Position numbers and translations under genes: made by a program
Shown here: in pieces, positions 55,925 to 64,000 of the stretch
Numbering within the stretch: position 1 is the stretch's first letter
Layout of the letters: each line of letters begins with the position of its first letter
The notes under the pieces: generated by a model
What the model was told of the DNA's origin: nothing
The model's input: the letters and a program-made list of their open reading frames with translations, nothing else
Databases searched by the model: none
Assembly (NCBI RefSeq): GCF_038502225.1
Contig: NC_091355.1
Location: forward strand, 11,091,948-11,155,947
Length of the DNA: 64,000 nucleotides
Origin: Cherax quadricarinatus
Lineage: Eukaryota > Arthropoda > Malacostraca > Decapoda > Parastacidae
Reading direction: 5' to 3'

Positions 55925-57312
55925 ATATATATATACTATATATATATAATCTAAAAGTTCCGAAATATCGTCGTAAGCTCCTTTCTATGTGTGGGTTATT
56001 TGTGTATAAAAGCTGAAGCAAACACACTAATAAAAACAGTGTAAACTATTGACTGAACGAATTAAGACTCAAGGAACTACGTACACCACTCAAAATATTG
56101 CACTAGGCTTGACACATTAAATGTAACACTACCCAACTCTATACTTATTTACGTGGTACACTTATGTCATTGACACAATACTCCACCATACTTTGATCAC
56201 TTAAATGACACTGTATGCTCGATATCACTACAATATCAAACAATACAACTTAAATATTTCCCTCTGAGAGGCAAAAATCGACTCATCTGATGACACTGAG
56301 TCACTAAGTAGTCTCCATGCTATATATAACTGTCGAAAATATTTTCACTACACAGGTCTCCAAATTACAGAAAGATTGCCTTTCCAGCTTTGCAACTTGA
56401 GATTAATTTGTATACAAAAATAATTCAAACTACTACATACTTGGTTCTTAGGTGAGCAGTTTGTGAGCACCAATATAACGGGTGTTCGTAAGTTGACCTC
56501 CTTAAGACAAAATGTGAAGAAACACAAAGAAAAGAAATGATATCTGACCTATGAACACCCACTTGCAAAAGTTCACTCCTGCTAACCACAGTAGTTGTGG
56601 TGACTGTGATACTCAATCCCATGTTTAGGCCAGCCTCTTTAACTAATTTCTCTCTTACAGTTTCCCTGAAGGAGGCTTCCTTGAATGTGTGAGGAATTTG
56701 CTGTTGTTGTGATGGTGGTAGTGTTGTTTAAAGGCTATGATGGCTTGTGCCATATGAGCTGTTCCTATTAGTCTCATGAATATATTACCCAAACCTGGGC
56801 GGGTAATAGAAAGGAAACTAATAAGAAAACAGAAACAATATGTTGTCAGTTAGATCTGTTGGACCCTCATGCCTAAACCCCAGCAGGGCCAGATGCCCAC
56901 ACCTCTCCCCTATCTGAGTCAACATCAGGCTTTCCCTAAACTTACAAGAACCTGATATATGTTACTCCAACCAGTTGTTCAGTGGGCTGTATGACAAGGA
57001 CAGCATCCCGGAAAGAAAACAGAAAAATTCATCACTGAAGTTCATGGCAGGGAAGACTAAAACGTTCGCACTCCAAGAAGTCTGACACAAAAGTCGGTGT
57101 TGGAATTATGGCCTTAAGTGAAGTTTTAGACTGTACTAGCAGGTACTACTCAACACCAGGGTGGCTGTGGCCTGTGAAAACTTGATTACACTCTCCCATG
57201 CATTTGCCATACATGGAGACCATGTGTCCAGTCATATTAAAATTGAGCCTGCCCCTCGAGCTATGGCTTTTAGGTGGGCAACACGCTTCTTTGGAGAGTA
57301 GATAGAAGTAGA
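55925..57312. other. no feature recognised
   Basis: Lower repeat content than the preceding 15 kb. No exon-like coding segment or RNA gene could be supported. Confidence 0.4.
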
Positions 57313-57478
57313 TTATTATTATTATAATCAAGGGGGAAGCGCTAAACCCGGAGGATTATACAGCGCCTGGGGGGGGGGATGTGGAAGGCATTCAGGCTTA
57401 ATTCGGGGAACTGGAGCTCAGATCCAATTCCCTAAATCAAGAGCCCCTCACCAACATCAAGGAACCTTCCTTGAGGGG
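57313..57478 (+). mobile_element. SINE copy with target duplication
   Basis: A 166-bp copy flanked by the 13-bp repeat AGATAGAAGTAGA (57300-57312 and 57479-57491). High identity to 27458-27617. Confidence 0.9.
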
Positions 57479-58507
57479 AGATAGAAGTAGAACAGAGTAA
57501 GAAAGATTCAGTTAAACCTACCTGAATCAATCTGCTGGTCATGCATAACTTTTTACAGTTTGGTTGTGGGTTACATGCTGGTCAGCACTGGTATTCCTTG
57601 TGTAAACATGTAGGTTACAAGTTTTTGATTATGGCTTGCTTTGTGGATCATGACCCCCATGAACTGTGAGATTGGGTATTGTTCATTGCAGTGTACTGGC
57701 GGTTTGCTGTCGAATGTTGTACTTGGCTAAGGTTCAACATGAAACAGATGGTTCGTATCAATAAACAGTATCTTATTAATCTTATTAATCAGCATAGGAA
57801 CAATTCATGCCCTTACAAAATCTGTTTTAAAAAAGGCTGTTGCAGTTTTCTGTTGAAGGAGTAAAATACCCTAGGACCAGATACCAGTGACAACTGTAAT
57901 AAACACCCTGGACAAACCCTAGGCCAGGAGAGATGTATATGCAAGTCTCCTAACACTAGTGAAAGTAGGCCAAGCCTATAAAGTGGATCAGAGATTTAGC
58001 AATGGAGTAATAGACCCTAACTACAAGTGTCTACATCTTCAACTGCTGCATTTCTCCACTTTTAATACTGGATGCAATATAAAGGGCCCTATCCTTGTAC
58101 TTCTGTATTAAATTGATAAAGTTCATTGTGCAAGCAAAACATCTTTCAGTAAAGATACTCAAGTATTGCACACGTCTCATTCATCAAATTATAGGTTTTA
58201 TTCCTTTAGTTACCCAATAGTTACAATATTGCTGTTGTGTTCCAATGCCATAAGGGGCTCTAGTGCCTGACCATCTACCAATTATCAGATGGGAAAGGAA
58301 ATGGAAACTTATAATCCCCATGGTCCAATGGAAACATGATTTTCATACTTCAAAATAGGAATTTGTTAAAGGTCCATGGGCAGTAGCCAATAGCCAACAA
58401 AAGACATCCTTCAGTGTAAGAGTACCTGGCATTGTATGCACATGCATGCACTAAAACATAGTACAGCAGGAAAGCACACAGCATAAACACAGGCCACAAA
58501 CTCTCAC
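57479..58507. other. mostly unassigned
   Basis: Positions 58140-58195 (TTCAGTAAAGATACTCAAGTATTGCACACGTCTCATTCATC) are a decayed tail of the hammerhead-family unit. Nothing else is assigned. Confidence 0.45.
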
Positions 58508-58690
58508 AGACAGTTTGGATGAGTTCTGAGTTTTTCTACTTCCAGAGCCAAGCCTTGGGCCAGGCTTGTCTGGTGCTTGCCTGGTCAACCAGGCTTTTGC
58601 TACTGGTGGCCCACTAACCCACATATCCATCACAGTATGGTTGATCTGCCTCCTAGTAAAGATACTTATCCAGTTTCTTCATCAGTCACA
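58508..58690 (-). mobile_element. LINE D 3' tail (fragment)
   Basis: The reverse complement of this stretch matches 120-312 (GTGATGGATATGTGGG, GCCTGGTTGACCAGG.AAGCACCAGAC, AGTAGAAAAACTC). Confidence 0.6.
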
Positions 58691-59043
58691 GCCCAAGAGA
58701 CCAGTCTGGCCTCAAGAGGTGTCCCAAGTCCATCCTTATAGTAAGCAACCCAAATATTTGATCAGCTGTGGGTGGGGAAGGAGTTGGGCTGTGAGTTTAT
58801 ATGCCCAACTGTGCCAGGTTCAATTGCCCTTGGGAGAGTCTGTTTCCTGACCAAAAATCCCAGTGAAGTGTCCCTAACATGACAAGGCACATGTGGAGCA
58901 ACCTGTAATCAGTTAAATTAGAATCTAATCCAAAAGATGCCAGTCTGAACTAACAAGGATATACAAAAGTACGGTACACATACCTGTCATGTAGAGAAGG
59001 GGATGCAGAGTAGGATGTCTCATCGTTGGTAGACAGGTGTAAA
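58691..59043. other. no feature recognised
   Basis: A B-box-like CCAGGTTCAATTGCCC lies at about 58815, but no tRNA fold or repeat partner was found. Confidence 0.35.
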
Positions 59044-59203
59044 TTATAATCATGGGGGAGCGCTTAACCCATAGGATTATACAGCGCATGTGGGGGGGGG
59101 GAGGGGATGGAAGGTATTCAGGCTCAATTCAGGGAACCAGAGCACAGATTCAATTCCCTAGATCAAGAGCCCCTCACCAGCATCAAGAACCTCCCTTGAG
59201 GGG
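59044..59203 (+). mobile_element. SINE copy with target duplication
   Basis: A 160-bp copy (TTATAATCATGGGGGAGCGCTTAACCC ... CCCTTGAGGGG) flanked by AGACAGGT(G/A)TAAA at 59031-59043 and 59204-59216, with one mismatch. Confidence 0.86.
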
Positions 59204-59548
59204 AGACAGGTATAAAGATGCCAGATAGATGATCATCTAATAGGACCCTGGCTGGATGCACAAGAAGCCCCAAAGGAGTCCCCAGCTGGTGAGCTGCATA
59301 TCCTTGAAAGCAAAAGTTAGGGAAACCCGAATTGTCGGGCCAGAAATCGAGCCAAACTTCTGAGGTCATAGGCATGAATGTATCAATAACTCCGACCCAC
59401 ATAGGAATGTCAGAGAGATAAAGTAGTGTACCCAGGGCTAAGAAGTGTTGGCTGTGAGTGTGAATGGCGAGAATCCCTTGGCTAGGCTGCTGAGAGAACT
59501 AGGGGTACCTACATCCCCAGAGTACTTTTTACAGTGATGGGCCCCAAG
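59204..59548. other. no feature recognised
   Basis: Nothing supportable. Confidence 0.4.
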
Positions 59549-59640
59549 ATTCATAAGAACATAAGAATATAAGAAAGGAGGAACACTGCAGCAGGTCTGT
59601 TGGCCCATACTAGTCAGGTCCTTTACAATTCATCCCACTA
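59549..59640 (-). mobile_element. LINE C extreme 3' end
   Basis: AAGAACATAAGAATATAAGAAAGGAGGAACACTGCAGCAGG.CT matches the LINE C end at 9720-9760 (AAGAACATAAGAAAGGAACACTGCAACAGGCCT). Confidence 0.7.
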
Positions 59641-62060
59641 ACAAACATTTGACCAACCCAATCCAATGTCTGCTGGCACTACTGCAAAGACCACTTCTAC
59701 AAGGTGCCTTAGCCCTACTGTGAGACATGCTTGCCTCTACTTCCATAGCAGGGCCTGTTATAGGTAAAGAATCCAATAATCATAAACTGAATCTCTCTTC
59801 TGTTCAGAGGGCTTTAGTAAAACATAGTTTAATATGTACCTATCATTAATGAATCAAGTGTGATGTCAAGTTTATCATCCCTACGCTAAATGTAAGTTAA
59901 TCAATCCACAATTTTTATTCTAAATCCAACACTGAACTATACAGTACAAAGAACACATCACACAAAATCTTTAGATCTGTACAAGCATCAAGATGGGCAA
60001 CTCACTAGCATATGACCTCAGCTTAACAGCATGTGTATGCAATGCCATTTAGTCGAGGACTATTGTAGATCAAAAAATAGTTTGTACGTACCAACATGGA
60101 AATCAGCAATAAAATCCATTCAAACCACATTGTCTTTTAATGTTCCAAAAATTATACCCTCTTAAACAGGATAAAATGTGGCATAGGTGATAATGAATTC
60201 CAGCAACCACTTATCCATTTATTGGTCAGACCTGGAGAACCTTAATTAACCTAAGTGTTCATCATGCACAGCAGAGTGCCCCACATTATTATTCATAGAA
60301 AATGCTAAACTTGTAAGGGTCATTCAGTGCTATATGCCAGGGTGGCAGAGATGATAGGGTGAGTGAAGGTGTCCAGGAAAAATTCTTAGCAAAATGAAGG
60401 GAAATGTTATAGTTGATATCGGTTAAGATATCATAGTAAACATTTGCATTAAAGGTGGAAGCCCCAGAGAAGGGCAGAGGAAGTGTGTCAAATCATTGAA
60501 GATCAAATATCTAATATTTGAGGGATTAAGTTGGCATGCTGTCTAATGAATGGAACAATTGTTCAAGAGATGAACTGGCAGTATGAGCCAACAATTCCCG
60601 CAGTGATACTGGCTGGCAGCTAGGTTTTTAAAATTTCCTCTTATATCTTTTATATATTGTTATTATAATCAAAGAAACCACTAAACCGACAAGGGTCATA
60701 CAACACTGATCTCTTGTATATATCTTTGATTTGTTAAGGCAATGCCAAGTGCTTGTATATACGTATTCTTGTCTTGGTGCTAGAATGAATTCTATACTTT
60801 CTTATAATATTCACAAAATCTCTAAGTGGGAAATGTTAACACACATTATAGGTACAGCTTCAAGTGACTAACATTTAATGGAAGTTGAATTTAACTGAGA
60901 AAGTCTACCTGAAGCCACACCATATATAAAAAGGGTTTGCAAGAGAAATTATACATAAGATATGAGAGAAAGGTAAATGAAAGCTTTATTTAAAAAACTG
61001 TTTTATTGGGAACCACAAGTTCCCCAATAGGCCACTAAAGCAAATACAATAAAAAATCTTTATAAACATTTGTTTCTTGCAGACACTAAATCCTTTTTTT
61101 TCAGTCAGTGATGTGGGTGGCACAGATTGCCGTCCTCTAGCCTGGCATCTTCTTCGGTAAACACCCCAAATTATCTTTAAACTTTTAATGGAAGTGGGTG
61201 ATTAGAGGTCATATTCTTTAGATACAAAATACAGAAAACTAGATTTATACTGTACAGATAAATATTCTCTAGGGTTCAGTGATGTAATGTGTGCACTATC
61301 TTGTTGGAGCAAAATTGACAAACAAGCCTTTAAAGAACACTGGATCCTCATAAATAGGAAAATAAAAAATACAGAATATCTAACTGAATTTCATCTAGTT
61401 TCTGCTTAATTAGGAAAATTAGTATTTTTATTTAATTTTTTGTATAGATGGATATAGAGCTGCAGACTATGTGATCCCCATTTTAAAGCTTAAAGTATGA
61501 CATGCAGTTTCTTTACTAAATGGAATGGTAACTTTTTATGTGAGGTGGCACTAATTCAGAGCCTTGAAGGAAGCAGAAGTAACACAAATGTGGACTTTAA
61601 ACTCCTGAAAGATGAAGGAAGGTAACAGGGAAGAAAAGCAGAAAATATAACAGTACAGTACAATTAGCTTATAGTCTCTTAATGTTACAGACAACAAACA
61701 TGACTTTACCATCTGATGAATCCTCAGCCAAATTAGTCAAGCTGTGGCTGACTGCTCAGGTGGGCGACTGGACAATAACTCTATGATCTGGTACTGTATA
61801 CACAGTGCCTTTGTATTATACAAAAACTCATTGTGTTGGCACAGCTTCATTACTATAATTTTGCAAATATGATAAGTTGATGAAAGAAGTAACATGTATT
61901 AGTCGTCAGGCCATGCAAAACAATATTTTGATGTTTTCATATATACTTTAGTCCATAAAGTATGAATGATCTACTGATTTAATGAAAGCTTATCCATGTC
62001 TAAGTTACATGTATAACTCTCATGCATGCTCACCTGACAAACACTTCTGCATCTGCTCAT
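59641..62060. other. mostly unassigned
   Basis: Decayed SINE starts are at 60284-60345 (ATTATTCATAGAAAATGCTAAAC) and 60657-60712 (TTATTATAATCAAAGAAACCACTAAACC). TTTATT motifs at about 60980 could be a minus-strand poly-A signal, but no gene supports this. Confidence 0.4.

Positions 62061-62061
<1 letters not shown>

Positions 62062-62096
<35 letters not shown>
62062..62096. repeat. poly-A tract, about 35 bp
   Basis: Homopolymer A run. No retroelement body was recognised upstream. Confidence 0.9.
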
Positions 62097-62099
<3 letters not shown>

Positions 62100-63365
62100 A
62101 TATCAAACTTGTGCCAATTTAAATTTCAAAATGCAAAAAATTATCTCTCTCAGTCAGTTGATAATGATTATGTAACAGTCATGCAAAACACAATAATCTG
62201 CATGTGATTTTTATTAAACGAAGTGATAAATAATTTATATAAAAATATTAACCTGCAATGGTCTAAACTATTACAATATATGTATTACAAAAAAAATCTA
62301 CAAAATCTGCATGGTGCCCTTATAGTGCATGTCCAAATACCAGTGAAAAAAAAAAAAATGAAATGCTGTCACTGGCAATCACTGTTGTTTGGTCATGATT
62401 AAATTATGCCCAAAATGCTGTGTTAGAGACAATTTGAGCACTGATAAACCAATAACTTATCAGTTTCCATACTAAATGTGCCACACTCATTCACAAAATA
62501 AATTATTTTTGCTGTTATCATTTCCAAACTTAAGGTGCAACACTCATTCACAAATTATTTTTGTCACTATAGAACAATATATACTAGAGAAGCCCATGAA
62601 CTTTGAAAAAATAGTGGATGTTCACAACAGAAATTTACAATATCTTAGGATAAAGTGAGATTTTGTGAGCTGTGGAAGACAGCAGAAAATGGCAAGTACT
62701 ATTCTCAAAATCAGTTTCCCTAACACCAATAAAATATAACATAAATAATGGAATATGAAACATTTCTTGAGACTTATTAAATAAATCATAAAAAAGTTCT
62801 TTTTTTTTTTTTAACAAAGTCACTTTGCTTTACACAAAATGCTGCAACATCTGCACTCCTGCAGACAACACTCACCAGAGTTCTATAGTTGGTTAAATCA
62901 AGTAAGAAATACTGAAAATAAGAGTAAGGGATACCATTCAACAACATAAGTGTATACACAGTAGACTGACAGCCATCTTCAACACCTGAATTAATAAAGC
63001 AATCTTATTTTAAGACCAAGTCAACAAATACCTACATTTCAATCACACACGTCAAAATTTTGGCTGACCTGTTTAGCAGAGAATCAAAAACCTGAATTTT
63101 CTTTAGAATATACAGACTATTCTGTAACTTATCCTTGGAAACCTGACAGTCAAGAATTTAAAAGAAAGAAAAAAAAAACGGTAATAACAATAATGAGTTG
63201 TAAATAATATACAGTACTTCAGGTCTGCCAATATTGGCCAGTTTGTTTAAGGCTTTATTAATAATCCTTTAAATTATTTTCCTAAAGAGGAAAGATGGAA
63301 GATTGAATGAAAAGTGAAAAAGAAAGGGAGGAGGAAAAAGAGAGAAATGAATGAGAGATTGAAAG
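62097..63365. other. no feature recognised
   Basis: AT-rich. A short local direct repeat (CACACTCATTCACAAA and CAACACTCATTCACAAA) lies at 62482-62550. Confidence 0.4.
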
Positions 63366-63619
63366 AAAAATGGCAAGTAACAGCTCTTAGCTTGTAAATG
63401 ATGGTAGGAACTCTTAATCTAACCCTGTAAAACCACTGAGGAGAAGAGACACACACAAGCTGTAAATAGCTTGTCAATAAAGCTAGGGATTCTTACCCTA
63501 ACCTTGTCAAACCCTGTGTAAAAGAGAGAGGAGAGGAGAGAGAGGAGAGGAGAGAGAGGAGAGGAGAGAACGGAGAGAGAGAAAGAGAGAGAGATAGAGA
63601 GAGAGAGATAGAGAGAGAG

Positions 63620-63700
<81 letters not shown>

Positions 63701-63768
63701 TGTAACAGCTATTAGTGTAAAGGTAGGAACTCTTAATGTAACCTTGTAAAACCCATGTAAACAAAGGA
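63366..63768 (-). repeat. CT-linked repeat module, three units with (GA)n
   Basis: Units at about 63370-63440, 63455-63520 and 63703-63766 are the reverse complement of the 34903-35088 module (AACAGCTCTTAGCTTGT...CTTAATCTAACC.TGTAAAACC). A long GA-rich tract at 63519-63696 separates the second and third. Frames across it are Ser/Leu-rich artefacts. Confidence 0.75.
63519..63696. repeat. (GA)n-rich simple repeat
   Basis: About 180 bp of GAGA with GAGATAGA and GGAGAGGAGA variants. Confidence 0.95.
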
Positions 63769-64000
63769 GGGGAGAGTTAAAGAGGGAGTGAGAGGTGGGG
63801 GGGGTATTAAAGGAGGATTTCCATTGAATCCAAGCTTCCCAGGCTTTGATGCACACAAGAAATGTCTCTTGATTAACTAAAACTCCCGTAACATCGAGAG
63901 AAACTACGACCTATGGCAGTTTTCCCTGCAGCATCAGGCCAATAAATTATAACAAGGTCTCAGACCAATCTATAATTATTGTTTGAATGCAGCACATTTG
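63769..64000. other. no feature recognised
   Basis: Nothing supportable before the window edge. Confidence 0.4.

Noticed and set aside
58805..58830. Possible tRNA gene (B-box-like CCAGGTTCAATTGCCC)
   Set aside because: No acceptor or anticodon stems could be paired around it.
60960..61000. Poly-A signal of a host gene on the minus strand
   Set aside because: TTTATT motifs are common in AT-rich DNA and no coding exon or 3' UTR evidence accompanies them.
63419..63856. 145-residue Ser/Leu repeat protein, minus strand
   Set aside because: Encoded by the (GA)n-rich tract and flanking repeat modules.

Overview
This window looks like eukaryotic, repeat-dominated intergenic or intronic DNA, most likely from a decapod crustacean (crayfish, lobster or shrimp type). 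That is inferred from several non-LTR retrotransposon families, Tigger/pogo-type DNA transposons with MITEs, long (TA)n and (GT)n microsatellites, and interspersed short repeats that resemble decapod repeats from memory. No bacterial-style operon and no recognisable host exon was found. Everything clearly protein-coding belongs to a mobile element. Family letters A-D below are local labels, not database names.

Layout. 0.001-9.7 kb: fragments of LINE families A, B and D, SINE copies and short hairpins, with a degraded minus-strand LINE A at 5.4-7.4 kb and another 3' end at 7.9-8.45 kb. 9.7-11.4 kb: a 3' half of LINE C, minus strand. 11.4-21.2 kb: mostly unassigned sequence with one RTE-derived short element, one MITE, one tRNA-like inverted repeat and two degenerate minisatellites. 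21.2-25.2 kb: a nearly complete LINE A whose long reading frame is split by a 611-bp insertion. The insertion carries three hammerhead-ribozyme-like motifs. 25.25-25.67 kb: a 69-bp minisatellite. 26-32.5 kb: LINE fragments. 32.9-39.5 kb: further hammerhead-type foldback repeats, SINEs and CT-linked modules. 39.6-54.6 kb: a dense nest. It holds two tandem plus-strand RTE copies, three 203-bp MITEs, a 387-bp MITE, a Tigger inserted inside another Tigger, and two minus-strand RTE copies, one with an uninterrupted 968-codon frame. The pieces are separated by (TA)n tracts. 54.6-56 kb: very long (TA)n, another MITE and a LINE B tail. 56-64 kb: lower repeat density, with SINEs, a LINE D and a LINE C tail and a GA-rich array.

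How the parts relate. RTE elements supply endonuclease and reverse transcriptase. Their AT-rich 3' tails border most of the large (TA)n tracts in the nest. Tc1/mariner-superfamily elements (Tigger and the CAGTGGACC MITEs) target TA and sit inside those tracts. SINE copies carry 11-13 bp target duplications typical of LINE-mediated insertion. The Tigger transposase here is broken (frameshift, and loss of the first catalytic Asp) and the outer Tigger is a deletion derivative, so neither copy is autonomous. The most interesting signal is the hammerhead-like family. Copies at 21.6-22.2, 37.7-38.0 and 39.5 kb keep the catalytic core, and two subfamilies show compensatory changes in both stem I and stem II.
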